A DNA stretch of 64,000 bases from Enterococcus rotai (GCF_001465345.1 NZ_CP013655.1:868001-932000); one strand, 5' to 3'; shown: positions 9,219-19,879, counted from the stretch's first letter. Notes: generated from the letters alone by a model not told the origin. Numbers and translations: made by a program.

Positions 9219-10454
9219 TTATTCTTCTTTCAACAAACCTTTAAACAAACCAATCGCAAAATCATTTGCATCGAATGGTTCTAAATCATCGATTCCTTCG
9301 CCAAGTCCCACTAATTTCACTGGTAAATGCAGCTCATTACGGATCGCCAAAACGATCCCGCCTTTTGCGGTACCATCTAATTTCGTTAAAACTAAGCCAG
9401 TAACATCGGTCGTTTCTTTGAATTGTTTGGCTTGTGACATAGCATTTTGGCCTGTTGTTGCATCCACTACAAGTAATACTTCATGTGGTGCATCTGGCAA
9501 TTCGCGTTGGATTACACGTTTAATTTTTTCCAACTCGTTCATCAAATTGACCTTATTTTGTAAACGGCCAGCTGTATCTACTAACAAGATATCTGCATTT
9601 TCAACTTTAGCACGTTCTACTGCATCAAAAACAACGGCTGCTGGATCTCCTCCTGCATTGCCTCGAACAACCTCAACACCTGCACGTTCGCCCCAGACAA
9701 CTAATTGATCGATTGCTCCTGCCCTAAACGTATCTGCAGCAGCTAGCAAGACCTTTTTGCCATCTCGTTTAAACTCATGTGCTAATTTCCCGATGCTAGT
9801 TGTCTTTCCAACACCATTTACACCAACAAATAGCATGACAGTTAATCCGTTTGTTTGGATATTCAACGCGTTATTTTCTTCAATGCCTTCTGCTTCGTAT
9901 AAATCAACCATTTTTTCAATAATTGTATTTTGAACTGCCGCTGGCTTTTTCACGTTACGTAGTTTGACTTCTTGACGTAGAGATTCAGTGATTTTTATGG
10001 CTGTATCAAAGCCTACATCCGCACCAATCAAGGTTTCTTCTAATTCTTCGAAAAAGTCTTCATCTACTGAACGGAAATTAGCGAACAATTCATTCAGGCG
10101 TTCACCGAACGTTTTACGTGTTTTTTCTAATCCTTTTTCATACTTTTCTTGAACAACGAGCTCTTCTTTTTGTTCTTCAATGATTTCAGGATCAACTAGT
10201 TCTTCAGCTTGCGTAGCTGGATCAATGGTAATCAGAGGATCGATTTCAGGCTCTATTGCTTTTTCAGGTTCTTCTATTGTTTCAAGAGAATCTGGTTGTA
10301 CTTGCTCCAAGATTTCAGTTGTTGTTTGTTGTTCTTCCGGAATCACTTCTTCTTGAACGGATTCAACAACCTCTTCCTCTGTTGTTTTGATTTCAGCAGG
10401 CGGTGTTTCTTTTTCGTTCATAAACGCTTTTTTTATTTTATCGAAAAATCCCAT
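9219..10454 (-). CDS. ftsY: signal recognition particle receptor FtsY
   Basis: This 411-residue SRP receptor GTPase docks SRP-ribosome complexes at the membrane. The first about 115 residues are highly acidic (Glu-rich A domain). The NG domain follows, with GVNGVGKTTSIGKLA (P-loop), DTFRAGAIDQL, DTAGRLQN, TKLDGTAKGG and the closing GLGEGIDDLEPF. It starts immediately after the HAD gene in the rnc-smc-HAD-ftsY operon, a conserved Bacillota arrangement. Confidence 0.97.
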   Translation of the reverse strand: MGFFDKIKKAFMNEKETPPAEIKTTEEEVVESVQEEVIPEEQQTTTEILEQVQPDSLETIEEPEKAIEPEIDPLITIDPATQAEELVDPEIIEEQKEELVVQEKYEKGLEKTRKTFGERLNELFANFRSVDEDFFEELEETLIGADVGFDTAIKITESLRQEVKLRNVKKPAAVQNTIIEKMVDLYEAEGIEENNALNIQTNGLTVMLFVGVNGVGKTTSIGKLAHEFKRDGKKVLLAAADTFRAGAIDQLVVWGERAGVEVVRGNAGGDPAAVVFDAVERAKVENADILLVDTAGRLQNKVNLMNELEKIKRVIQRELPDAPHEVLLVVDATTGQNAMSQAKQFKETTDVTGLVLTKLDGTAKGGIVLAIRNELHLPVKLVGLGEGIDDLEPFDANDFAIGLFKGLLKEE

Positions 10455-11282
10455 TTAATTCCCTCCTTTCAATGGTTCTAACACAAATTTCTCTACAGCT
10501 TGTGCCACACCATCATTATCATTGGTATCTGTGATCACGTCTGCCATGTCTTTGACTTTCGCGACAGCATTTTCCATTGCCACACCAAGTCCTGCATATT
10601 CGATCATCGGTAAGTCATTTTCCTCATCACCGATCGTCATGATCTCTTCTTGTTTGATTCCTAAATCTCTAGCTAATAGCGAAATACCATAGGCTTTGGT
10701 AATTCCTTTTGGCATAAATTCTAGTAGATTACTTCTCGTTTTGATGATTTCATAGCGTTCATAAAATGGTGCAGGTATTTTTTGAATTTGTTCATCTAAA
10801 TAGGTTTCATCGATTGCCACAACTGCTTTGTTAAAAATATGATCTGCTGTAAGTTGCGCTAATTCATAGGATTCAAACGTCAACAGATTATTTAATTGGC
10901 TGTACAAAGAAATGTGCTCTTGTGAAGCAGGTAGTTGCATCACAAGTCCATCGGATAAAATATCCAACGGTACATTCAATGAGGTAGCTAATTGATATAA
11001 GTCATGCACATCTTCTAATGGCATCAATGCTTTTTCGATGATTTCACCCGTATCATTTTTTTGAACTAAGCCACCGTTAAAGGTAATACTGTAATCACCA
11101 TTATCACATAACCCTAATGTTTCTAAATAGAGTTCGATTGCAGCCAACGGTCGACCTGTACAAATCACAATTTTAACGCCTTTCGCTTTTGCTTGTGCTA
11201 AAGCCGTTTTGTTTCTTGTAGAGATCTTCTTGTTACTATCTAAAAGTGTACCATCTAAATCGATAGCGACTAATTTGATCAA
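10455..11282 (-). CDS. Cof-type HAD-IIB sugar-phosphatase-like hydrolase
   Basis: This 275-residue HAD phosphatase of the Cof/YidA group has motif I AIDLDGTLLDS (nucleophile D8), motif II CTGRP, and motif III/IV with GDEENDLPM. A C2B cap lies between. Relatives dephosphorylate sugar phosphates or flavin precursors; the substrate here is unknown. It sits between smc and ftsY, which its stop directly abuts, so it is cotranscribed with chromosome and secretion genes without an evident functional link. Confidence 0.9.
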   Translation of the reverse strand: MIKLVAIDLDGTLLDSNKKISTRNKTALAQAKAKGVKIVICTGRPLAAIELYLETLGLCDNGDYSITFNGGLVQKNDTGEIIEKALMPLEDVHDLYQLATSLNVPLDILSDGLVMQLPASQEHISLYSQLNNLLTFESYELAQLTADHIFNKAVVAIDETYLDEQIQKIPAPFYERYEIIKTRSNLLEFMPKGITKAYGISLLARDLGIKQEEIMTIGDEENDLPMIEYAGLGVAMENAVAKVKDMADVITDTNDNDGVAQAVEKFVLEPLKGGN

Positions 11283-11338
11283 CCCGATTCCTCCTTTTTT
11301 CAGTTGGAGCTTGCCTCTGAAGCTAATGGCATTATCCT

Positions 11339-14300
11339 TTAGCTTTCAGCGACGATCGCCCCGCCCTCTTTTACTTCTTCCAAGCGAACAGATACGATTT
11401 TCGACACACCCGATTCTTGCATCGTGACACCATACAAGACATCAGCGGCTTCCATCGTTCCTTTACGGTGTGTTACCACGATAAATTGCGTATCATCTTC
11501 AAATTCACTTAAATAATGACCAAAACGAGAGACATTGGCATCATCTAATGCAGCTTCAACCTCGTCCAAAACACAGAATGGAACAGGTCTAACGCGAATG
11601 ATCGAGAACAATAACGCAATTGCCGTTAATGCTCGTTCGCCACCAGAAAGTAAGCTTAAGTTTTGTAGTTTTTTACCTGGTGGTTGTGCTTCGATTTCTA
11701 CCCCAGTATTCAATAAATCTTCTGGATTGGTTAAAATCAACTCAGCTCGACCACCACCGAACATGTTAGGAAATACGACTTTAAATTGAGCTCGAATCGC
11801 TTCGAAGACTTCACTAAAACGAGCCTTAACTTCTTCATCCATTTCTCCCATTGTCTCAAACAATTGTTCTTTAGCATCTAATAGATCATCACGTTGAGAG
11901 ACTAAAAACTCATGTCGTTCATTGACTTGTTCGTATTGTTCAATCGCGTTGAGATTGACTGGACCTAAGCGCTCGATATCACGTTTTAAGCGTTTAACCT
12001 CGATTTTTGCCTGCTCTTTGTCGATTGTTAGTTCATAATCTTCATTGGCACGTTCAAAGGTCAAACTGTATTCCTCTTGTAAATATTGCAAGGAATTGTC
12101 CAATTTGATTTCTGCGCGATTTTTTTCAACTTCGATTTTCGTTTGTTCTGTTAATAAATGTTGTTGCTGTTTATTTTCTTCCGCTAAACCAGTATCGATT
12201 TGATCCACTTGCTCTTGTAATTGCTGACGAGCGGTTTTGGCTTCTTGAATGCTTGTTTGCAGTTGTGCTTTTTTCTCTGCTAGTTGTTCTAATTGAACGG
12301 CCAAACTTTCTTCTGTCACTTGATGATCCGTTGAGTTGTCATTCAATTGTTGTAATTGCTGACGCAAAGCGGTTTCTCTTGCTAAGAATTCATCTAGTTG
12401 GCTTTGTTTTTCTGCTGCTTGCTCGGTTAAATGAGCCAATTGTTCAACTGCAACAGCTTGATCCGCTTGTACTTGATTGAAGCGTTCAAAGGCCTCTGCT
12501 CGCAAGGTTTCCATTTGGCTAGCTTCTTGATCCACTTGCTTCATTTCACGATCCAAACGGTCTTTGGTTTCGTTCAGTTCTTGCTGTTGTTGGGTTAGTT
12601 CTTCTTTTCTAGTTTGATATTCCGTTAAGAATTGATGTAATTCACGAGCTTCAAATTCAAACAGACGTTGTTCTTTCGTCAAACGAGTGATGTTTTCTTC
12701 TTGATTCGCTAGTTTGTTTTGTAATTCTTGTTGTTTTAAACGGCTTGTTTCACCAGTCGAACGTAATTGTTCCAGTTTTTCATTTAGTTCTTTGACTTCG
12801 TCTGTTAGTTTTTGGACCTCTTTTTCGTTGAGCGTTAATTGTTTTTCGACACGCTCCATTTGTTCAGTCAACGTTTGTAGTTCTTGGGTTTGAGAAAATA
12901 AGCTACCTTGATTGCCTCGTTTATTAGCACCACCCGTCATTGAACCACCAGAGTTCATGACATCGCCATCTAATGAAACAACACGATATTGGTAGTTAAC
13001 CGCTTTTGCCAATTGATTGGCGCTTTCCAAGGTCTCCGCTAGTAACGTCACACCTAAAAGATTTTGGATCACATTGCTGACATCCTCTGAAAAGTGGACT
13101 AAGTCACTGGCAACGCCTAGAAATCCTGAAATAGTACGAACACGGTCACGGACGGCACTAGAAACAGTTCTCGGTTTGATTGTAGTCAAAGGTAAAAAAG
13201 TCGCACGGCCGCTGTGTTGTTGTTTTAAGAACGTGATTCCAGCTCGACCATCTTTTTCAGTTTCTACAACGACATGTTGGGCTGCGCCGCCTAAAGCTGT
13301 TTCGATCGCCAAGGTATACTCTTTTGGTACATCGATCAGTTCAGCCACTGCTCCAACAATTCCAGTTAATTGCTCTTTATGTTTTAAGACTGCTCGAACC
13401 CCTTGATAGAACCCTGAATAATTCTCTTGGATTTCTTGCAGACTTTTTTGGCGAGCTTTCGCTTGCTGTACTTGATTCATTGCTTGGTACATTTGTTTTT
13501 GCTTTACCGCTAACTGTCCTTGCTTTTGATCCAATTGTTGTTTTAGCTGCGTATATTGTTCTCTTTGGTCCATTAATGATTGTTCAGAGGCAGCGACGCT
13601 TGTTTCTAGTTGTTCCTTCTCAGTTAAGGCATCTGCCATTTGTTCTTCTAAGGCTTCATGCTTTTGAATCGATTGTTGATTCTTCGCTGTTTCTTGTTGA
13701 TATTGACGTTCTAAATATTTAAGATCGTTTGTCGTATTTGCTTGTTCTTGCATGACTTCAACATATTGGCTTCTTAATTCTTCCAATAATTCTTTTGAAG
13801 ACTTGCTGTATTTTTCAACTTCTAATTCTGATGCTTTGATTGCTTCAACGAGTGATTCACGTTGCGCTTTTTTCTCTGTTACTTTCGCTTGTAAGTCTTG
13901 GACTTCTTCACGATAACGAGTAATTTTTTCAGCATTCTCTGCTAACGATTGTTGATATTCACTCGTCGTTTGCATTGTATGTTTTGACCGTTCGACTAAA
14001 ACATTTTTTTGTCCTTCGGTTTGTTTTAATGCTTCTGTGATTTGTAATAGTTGTTGCTGTTCTGTTTCGATTTGCTCATCCAATTTGTTTCGTTTACCAC
14101 GTAGTTGGAAAAGTTCATCTTCTGAATCACGGATTTTTTTGCTGGCTATCTGTAATTTTTCTTCAATCGTAGTCAGTTCAGCCGCTTTGATTTCCCAAAC
14201 TTCTTTGGCAGTTTCGATTTCTGTTACAGTCAAACTAACGTCGATCTCCGTCAAACTTTCTTTAAGTTTCAAAAACTCCTTGGCTGCTTCACTTTGTGCA

Positions 14301-14917
14301 GCTAAAGGAGTCAATTGATCTTCTAATTCATAGATGATATCCTGCACACGACTTAAATTGTCTTCTGTTTCAAATAGTTTTTGTTCTGCTTTTTTCTTGC
14401 GTTGCTTGTACTTCAAGACACCGGCCGCTTCTTCAAAAATACCACGACGATCTTCTGGTTTACTATTAAAAATAGCTTCGACTTTCCCTTGAGAAATAAT
14501 GGAAAATGATTCTTTGCCCAACCCAGAATCCATAAATAAATCATGAATGTCTTTTAAGCGGCACGCCTGTTTATTGATATAAAAATCACTTTCACCTGTT
14601 CGACGATAACGACGTGTTACACTGATTTCAGTAAAGTCTAATGGTAAGAAATGATCACTATTATCCAATACAACCGTTACTTCAGCGATATTCAAGGCTT
14701 TTCGACCTTCTGAACCCGCAAAAATAATATCTGGCATCTTACCACCACGAAGACTTTTAGCAGATTGCTCGCCTAAGACCCAGCGAATCGCCTCGGTGAT
14801 ATTACTTTTCCCGCTGCCGTTAGGTCCAACGACAGCCGTAACACCATTTTCAAACTCTATAACGGTTCGATCCGCAAAGGATTTAAATCCTGCGATCTCA
14901 ATTCGTTTTAAATACAC
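11339..14917 (-). CDS. smc: chromosome segregation protein SMC
   Basis: I choose a GTG start at 14917, placing GGAAGGAG 11 bases upstream and giving the canonical opening (M)YLKRIEIAGFKSFAD and 1192 residues. The open frame continues seven codons upstream to a TTG that would swallow the ribosome site. The Walker A motif is GPNGSGKSN. Two long coiled coils (about 170-500 and 670-1010) flank a hinge with GGAAQHVVVE and a Gly-rich SGGSMTGGANK segment. The C-terminal head has LSLLSGGERALTAIALLF and the Walker B FCVLDEVEAALDD. SMC with ScpAB compacts and segregates the origin region. It follows rnc in the operon. Confidence 0.97.
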   Translation of the reverse strand: MYLKRIEIAGFKSFADRTVIEFENGVTAVVGPNGSGKSNITEAIRWVLGEQSAKSLRGGKMPDIIFAGSEGRKALNIAEVTVVLDNSDHFLPLDFTEISVTRRYRRTGESDFYINKQACRLKDIHDLFMDSGLGKESFSIISQGKVEAIFNSKPEDRRGIFEEAAGVLKYKQRKKKAEQKLFETEDNLSRVQDIIYELEDQLTPLAAQSEAAKEFLKLKESLTEIDVSLTVTEIETAKEVWEIKAAELTTIEEKLQIASKKIRDSEDELFQLRGKRNKLDEQIETEQQQLLQITEALKQTEGQKNVLVERSKHTMQTTSEYQQSLAENAEKITRYREEVQDLQAKVTEKKAQRESLVEAIKASELEVEKYSKSSKELLEELRSQYVEVMQEQANTTNDLKYLERQYQQETAKNQQSIQKHEALEEQMADALTEKEQLETSVAASEQSLMDQREQYTQLKQQLDQKQGQLAVKQKQMYQAMNQVQQAKARQKSLQEIQENYSGFYQGVRAVLKHKEQLTGIVGAVAELIDVPKEYTLAIETALGGAAQHVVVETEKDGRAGITFLKQQHSGRATFLPLTTIKPRTVSSAVRDRVRTISGFLGVASDLVHFSEDVSNVIQNLLGVTLLAETLESANQLAKAVNYQYRVVSLDGDVMNSGGSMTGGANKRGNQGSLFSQTQELQTLTEQMERVEKQLTLNEKEVQKLTDEVKELNEKLEQLRSTGETSRLKQQELQNKLANQEENITRLTKEQRLFEFEARELHQFLTEYQTRKEELTQQQQELNETKDRLDREMKQVDQEASQMETLRAEAFERFNQVQADQAVAVEQLAHLTEQAAEKQSQLDEFLARETALRQQLQQLNDNSTDHQVTEESLAVQLEQLAEKKAQLQTSIQEAKTARQQLQEQVDQIDTGLAEENKQQQHLLTEQTKIEVEKNRAEIKLDNSLQYLQEEYSLTFERANEDYELTIDKEQAKIEVKRLKRDIERLGPVNLNAIEQYEQVNERHEFLVSQRDDLLDAKEQLFETMGEMDEEVKARFSEVFEAIRAQFKVVFPNMFGGGRAELILTNPEDLLNTGVEIEAQPPGKKLQNLSLLSGGERALTAIALLFSIIRVRPVPFCVLDEVEAALDDANVSRFGHYLSEFEDDTQFIVVTHRKGTMEAADVLYGVTMQESGVSKIVSVRLEEVKEGGAIVAES

Positions 14918-14940
14918 GAATAAAACGGCTCCTTCCAAGC

Positions 14941-15633
14941 TTACTCAGGATTTTGTTTCAACGCTCGTTCAGCGGCATCCTGTTCTGCTAATTTCTTCGA
15001 TTTCCCCTGACCTGTACCGATCATTTTGTCGTTGACATATACCTCAACAAAAAAGATCCGGTCATGAGCTGGGCCTTCTTCATTGACTAAACGGTAGTCG
15101 ATGTTGACGTCCCCTTGTCGTTGTAATACTTCTTGTAAATGGGTTTTATGATCCATCTCATGTGAAAAAGCACCGGCATCGATTTTCGGAAAAATGACTT
15201 CTGCAATGAATTTCTTGACTGCATCGACTTTTTGATCTAAGAACAAAGCACCTAAAAATGCTTCAAATAAATCACAAAGTAATGCTGGACGTGTGCGTCC
15301 ACCTGAATTTTCTTCACCTTTGCCAAGAAGAATATATTGATCGAAATGACATTCTTTCGCAAATTTGGATAAACTATCTTCACGAACGATCGCCGCCCGC
15401 ATTTTTGTTAGTTTGCCTTCTGGCAGCTCTGGAAATTGTTTATACAAATATTGAGAAACCAATAATTCTAAAACGGCATCTCCTAAAAATTCTAATCGTT
15501 CATTGTCAGATAGTTTTAAGTATCGATGCTCATTCACATAGGATGAATGGGTAAAAGCCTGTTCTAATAGGTTGACATCATGGAAAACAATGCCGTAACG
15601 TTCTTTCAATTCGGTAGTTAACTGATTGTCCAT
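14941..15633 (-). CDS. rnc: ribonuclease III
   Basis: A 230-residue double-stranded-RNA endonuclease. The catalytic signature [14 protein letters not shown] lies near residue 45, and the second acidic site lies in [16 protein letters not shown] (about 115). A double-stranded RNA-binding domain occupies about 155-230 ([11 protein letters not shown] to [16 protein letters not shown]). It is the first gene of the rnc-smc-HAD-ftsY operon. Confidence 0.97.
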   Translation of the reverse strand: MDNQLTTELKERYGIVFHDVNLLEQAFTHSSYVNEHRYLKLSDNERLEFLGDAVLELLVSQYLYKQFPELPEGKLTKMRAAIVREDSLSKFAKECHFDQYILLGKGEENSGGRTRPALLCDLFEAFLGALFLDQKVDAVKKFIAEVIFPKIDAGAFSHEMDHKTHLQEVLQRQGDVNIDYRLVNEEGPAHDRIFFVEVYVNDKMIGTGQGKSKKLAEQDAAERALKQNPE

Positions 15634-15825
15634 TTGCTACATTCCTTTAAGTTTATTTACAACCTTCTCTATTATACTTTTTTTTGCGTGATTTTTAAAT
15701 GGTTAGGGGGTAATTGCCCTAAAATGACAGCTGAATTCATCGTATTTGAAGAGTTTCCTAATGATTTTAGGGTATTTTTATCATAAACTGTAAAATTTCT
15801 CGCATTCTTTCAGTTTGAAAAGACA

Positions 15826-15866
15826 AAAAGCGTTCAAGATCAGAGAAAATCTTGATACGCTTTTGA
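15826..15866 (-). terminator. terminator of ndk
   Basis: A hairpin with arms AAAAGCGTTCAAGAT (15826-15840) and its near-complement (15849-15864) is followed by a T-rich tract on the minus strand. It lies directly after the ndk stop. Confidence 0.85.
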
Positions 15867-15873
15867 TTTAATT

Positions 15874-16275
15874 TTATTCAGTAAAAAATCGTTTAATTTC
15901 AACCGCTGCTGCTTCTGGTGAATCTGACGCATGGATAATATTTTCATAACTATTAGCGCCATAATCACCTCGAATCGTGCCGGGTTCTGCTTCTAAGCAG
16001 TTAGTTGCCCCAATCATTTTTCGGACTGTTTTGATGACGCTTGTTCCTTCTAAAACAAGATAAACCACTTCTGATGAAGTCATGTAGGTCATCATATCTT
16101 CAAAGAAATCAAATTTTTTAACATGTGCATAATGTTCTTCTGCTAATTCACGAGACATCTTAGCAACTTTTAATTGACTAAGCTTCAGTTGTTTTTTCTC
16201 AAATCGCTGAAGGATTTCTCCAACCAATTTACGTGAAACGCCATCAGGCTTGATAATGACTAGTGTTTGTTCCAT
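15874..16275 (-). CDS. ndk: nucleoside diphosphate kinase
   Basis: Start set at the ATG at 16275 (GGGGAGAAATCAA upstream), giving MEQTLVIIKPDGVSR and 133 residues. The enzyme balances NTP pools by transferring the gamma phosphate through a His intermediate. The active-site His is in NIIHASDSPE near the C-terminus, and MIGATN and PGTIRGDYG are the usual nucleotide-binding motifs. It is slightly shorter than most family members (about 140-150). It has its own terminator and does not look cotranscribed with rnc. Confidence 0.95.
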   Translation of the reverse strand: MEQTLVIIKPDGVSRKLVGEILQRFEKKQLKLSQLKVAKMSRELAEEHYAHVKKFDFFEDMMTYMTSSEVVYLVLEGTSVIKTVRKMIGATNCLEAEPGTIRGDYGANSYENIIHASDSPEAAAVEIKRFFTE

Positions 16276-16665
16276 TTGATTTCTCCCCTTGCTCTTGTTT
16301 ATCGTTTGATTTGGACCGCACTTTTTGGAAGCGCTTAACAAGAAGGTTATCACGATTCAAAAATTCTGTCTAGTGTACAAGTGACAAAAAAAGTTTTCCC
16401 TTTGTCACTTGTTAAATATTAGCCAAGCTTCTTAAAATATACACATTCTAACTGAGTACTGTCTGTAAGTTTTTTCCCATACTTTGATAAAAGCGTTGAG
16501 TAGTACATCTAATGGATATCATGCCAATTACTGACTTGATCTGGTAAACCTCAACAGAAATAAACCAAAGTGACTGGACATAACTATATGAGTTACACCC
16601 CCAGCCACCTGAAATCAAAAATATCTTCTTTATTGTTTATCTTATTTAATCCTTTTAACTAGAAA
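16276..16665. other. intergenic region between ndk and the MFS gene
   Basis: No credible gene. The ndk promoter must lie in the left part. An imperfect inverted repeat around GTGACTGG and CCAGCCAC (16570-16612) sits close to the MFS gene's 3' end and may terminate it, but it lacks a clean T run. Confidence 0.4.
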
Positions 16666-17862
16666 TTACTCATCGAATAATGCCCTTTTTTTCTTCGCTA
16701 TCATTGCTACTATAAACAACAATGTTCCCGATACCCCAAATACTGTTTGCACACCAAAAGACTCTGAAATCAATCCCATCGATACCGAAGACAATGCAAA
16801 TGTACCTGTATAAAGTACATTCATTGCAGCATAGATCGGAGCAAGCATGTCTTTTGGGATCGTTTGTTGTATAGCGGTTGCTTGAGGAATATTTTTGATT
16901 TGAGAAAAGATCCCCACAAAGACCGAACAAATCAAAATAAAAACAGGATTCCATCCTGGAGCCACTAAAAAGGTTATCATGGCGCCGAACAACGAGCCTA
17001 CAATCACAGCTTTCGATTTATGTTGATTGATCCAATCTGAATGCCGCATCACAATAATACTTCCAAGCATCGCACCAACAAAATAAGTAGCATTTATATA
17101 CCCCCACCAACTTTCAGAGACATGTAACACTTCTTTCACATAAACCAAAACAATCGCTGAAACCCAAGCTGTATTGGCAATGGTTTCAAGAATATCCATT
17201 CCGACAACAACCCGAACCAGAGAACGCTTGCGAATCCCTTGCCAACCCATAATAAAATTTTCCCATTCATTTTTCTTAGGTTCCACGCGCTTAGCAACCT
17301 GCGGCAACAGCCATAAAATAATAGCTGATAGCAAAAATAACCCTACATCCAACCACACAAGATTCGTCACAGAAAAAATAATCAACAATGATGAACCAAT
17401 CGCCCAACTACCTATACTAACAACTTGCAGCATCGTACTAAATATACTATTTGCACGAATCAAGTAATACTCCGCCACATAATAAGGAATTAAAGCTGTG
17501 CTAACTGGTTCAGCACATCCGTCTAAAAAAGCAATCCCTGCGATAAATACATACAAAATAGTTAAGTCAAGATGCTCGATGGCCACTTGCAAATAGACCG
17601 CTAATCCCGCTAAAATCAATGTCTTACACAACTGGCTTATCTGTAAAATTTTTGACAGTGATACTCTTACAACAATCAATGGTGTTAACAGTCCTGATAA
17701 AACCATACTTCCTGTGATAATAACTGGTACAATAGAAGCCGCTAATGCAGAGTTCGTTAATGTAAATACAGAGCTAACGATCGCAATCGTATAAATAGTG
17801 TCTCCAATATTGGCAATCATCTGACCTATAATAAGTTTATCGAACGCTTTATTTTTATTCAT
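16666..17862 (-). CDS. MFS transporter (multidrug/macrolide-efflux-like)
   Basis: Start set at the ATG at 17862 (AAGGTGAG lies about 4 bases upstream), giving 398 residues; a GTG five codons earlier is less well placed. About twelve hydrophobic segments are visible, with the signature-like GIAFLDGCAEPVSTALIPYYV near residue 115. It resembles MefA-type and other drug-resistance MFS proteins, but the substrate cannot be assigned. The gene stands alone between opp and ndk, in a region that interrupts the conserved acpP-rnc order. Confidence 0.82.
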   Translation of the reverse strand: MNKNKAFDKLIIGQMIANIGDTIYTIAIVSSVFTLTNSALAASIVPVIITGSMVLSGLLTPLIVVRVSLSKILQISQLCKTLILAGLAVYLQVAIEHLDLTILYVFIAGIAFLDGCAEPVSTALIPYYVAEYYLIRANSIFSTMLQVVSIGSWAIGSSLLIIFSVTNLVWLDVGLFLLSAIILWLLPQVAKRVEPKKNEWENFIMGWQGIRKRSLVRVVVGMDILETIANTAWVSAIVLVYVKEVLHVSESWWGYINATYFVGAMLGSIIVMRHSDWINQHKSKAVIVGSLFGAMITFLVAPGWNPVFILICSVFVGIFSQIKNIPQATAIQQTIPKDMLAPIYAAMNVLYTGTFALSSVSMGLISESFGVQTVFGVSGTLLFIVAMIAKKKRALFDE

Positions 17863-18051
17863 TTTTCTCACCTTCACTTAGAAGAAACGAAAATTTCGTT
17901 CTTCATTTTTTTCGTTCTTGACCAAGTGAAGTATTTTAAATATTCATAAGTGATTTCCTCCAGATTTAATAAAAGTTAGTATATTCTTTTATTCGCACCA
18001 ACTTTTATAATCATTTTCTCATATTAATACATTTAGTTCAACCTCTCAAAG

Positions 18052-18096
18052 AAAAAAGACACCTCCAAGAAATACTGGAAGTGTCTTTTTTCTCAA
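18052..18096 (-). terminator. terminator of the opp operon
   Basis: The hairpin AAAAAAGACAC...GTGTCTTTTTT (about 18052-18092) is followed by T-rich sequence on both strands. It lies immediately after the substrate-binding-protein gene. Confidence 0.88.
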
Positions 18097-18100
18097 TAAA

Positions 18101-19879
18101 TTAACGTTTTTCTGATGTTAATTCAATGTCATAAAAGTCTTTTGTTTCTTCATAATTCCAAGTAAATGATTTCACTCGATCGTTAATAGGCATGATTTCA
18201 TTACGATACAATGTTGGAATAACTGGTGCTTCTTCAAACATGTATTTTTGCCATGCATCATATGCTTCTTTACGTTTTTTATCGTCAAATGAAGCTTTTG
18301 AATCAATTGCTTTCAACAGTTTGTCATTTTCTTCTGAAGCAAAACGAGAATAGTTGAATGCTGCATTACGTCCATATAAACCAGCTGGAGATGGCGCACT
18401 GTTGACACCCCAAGCAGCTTGGAAAACATCAATTTCAGGATCATCATTTTTAATCTTATCATAGAATGCTTGGAAATCGATTAAACGACCAGTTGCCAAT
18501 TTCACATCTAAACCAATTTCTTTCCATTGTTGTAGATAGTAATCAGCTAATGGCTGAGCTGTTTCGCCACCTGCCATTGAAGCAAAGTTGATGGTTAATT
18601 TTTCACCTTTAGGATTTTCTCTTAGTCCATCACCATCTGTATCTTTATAGCCTGCATCATCCAAAAGTTTCTTCGCTTTATCTAGATCATATTGGTAACC
18701 TTTTACCTCAGTATCATGTAAAGTTTTAAAGATTGGTGGAATCAATGTTGTTGCTCCAGTACGTAGACCATTATAGAATTTTTGACCAATTGCATCGTTA
18801 TCCATCGCGTAGCCCATTGCTTGACGTAATTTCACGTCAGCCATTTTTGCATCTGGATTCATAACAACTTCGCCTTTTTCTTTGTCAAACGTTCCTAATT
18901 TAAATCCAACATATGTGTATGCTAATTCTTCACGTCCTAGCATTTGATATCCTTCTGAATCTTTGTATGTTGGATAGTTATCTGTTGGCATTGAGTAAAC
19001 CATATCATATTTTTTCGCTTTTACAGCTTCAACGATTGAGGCTGTTGGTACATTTGTAAATACGATTTTATCTAGCTTAGGTTTGCCTTGGTAGTAGTGC
19101 TCATTCGGCAAGTATTCCACTGACTCTCCTGTTACGATCTTACTCATGTAGTAAGGACCAAATGTTACAGGATTTTTGCGGACTGCATCACTTTTTTCTT
19201 GGTCTTTGATTGGAATATCTTTAAAGACATGTTTTGGCATTCCATATTGATAAACACCACCGCTTAACTGTAACATGCCTGGATTCATTTCTTTATATGT
19301 TACTTCGATCGTTTGATCATCTACTTTTTTGATACCAGAAATAGCATCGGCTTTTCCATCATGGTATTCATCCATACCCACAATATTCGTAAAGTCGTCA
19401 TCATAACGAATTCCAGTATAGTCTTTATTCCCAATGACTTCATAAGGATAAATCAGATCATCTGCTGTTACAGGTTCACCATCTGACCACTTAACATCTT
19501 TTTTCAATGTGATCGTTGCTTTTTTATTGTCAACGTCTAAATCTAATTTAGCAACTCCGTCATCTGTAATCACAAAATCTTCATCATATGAGAACAGTCC
19601 TTCATGAGATGGACGCATGTAATAATTATCATATGCATCTTGGTAATAGACTTCTGAAAACAATCCTTTAAACTGAGTATCTGACGCAACTGCAACATCC
19701 AAAGTCCCGCCTTTGATTGCTTCTTTGTCATTTTTAACCTTCATTGTAAATTTGCTGATATCCTCAGTCTCTACATTCTTGTTACCCGAATCTGACTTCT
19801 TACCTCCACCACATGCAGCCAATGTTACAGCTACCACTGCTGTCAGTGTAATTAAACCCAAAAGTTTTTTGCTCTTCAC
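18101..19879 (-). CDS. oligopeptide ABC transporter substrate-binding lipoprotein (OppA-like)
   Basis: This is a 592-residue SBP_bac_5 protein. A lipoprotein signal peptide ends in TLAAC, with the lipidated Cys at about 22 followed by a Gly-rich stretch. Mature motifs include TLKKDVKWSDGEPVTADDL and a C-terminal IPTLYRNEIMPI. It captures extracellular peptides for the membrane complex encoded upstream. It is the last gene of a five-gene operon, 17 bp after the second permease. In enterococci, such lipoprotein signal peptides can be processed into short hydrophobic pheromone-like peptides, an inference here. Confidence 0.93.
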   Translation of the reverse strand: MKSKKLLGLITLTAVVAVTLAACGGGKKSDSGNKNVETEDISKFTMKVKNDKEAIKGGTLDVAVASDTQFKGLFSEVYYQDAYDNYYMRPSHEGLFSYDEDFVITDDGVAKLDLDVDNKKATITLKKDVKWSDGEPVTADDLIYPYEVIGNKDYTGIRYDDDFTNIVGMDEYHDGKADAISGIKKVDDQTIEVTYKEMNPGMLQLSGGVYQYGMPKHVFKDIPIKDQEKSDAVRKNPVTFGPYYMSKIVTGESVEYLPNEHYYQGKPKLDKIVFTNVPTASIVEAVKAKKYDMVYSMPTDNYPTYKDSEGYQMLGREELAYTYVGFKLGTFDKEKGEVVMNPDAKMADVKLRQAMGYAMDNDAIGQKFYNGLRTGATTLIPPIFKTLHDTEVKGYQYDLDKAKKLLDDAGYKDTDGDGLRENPKGEKLTINFASMAGGETAQPLADYYLQQWKEIGLDVKLATGRLIDFQAFYDKIKNDDPEIDVFQAAWGVNSAPSPAGLYGRNAAFNYSRFASEENDKLLKAIDSKASFDDKKRKEAYDAWQKYMFEEAPVIPTLYRNEIMPINDRVKSFTWNYEETKDFYDIELTSEKR

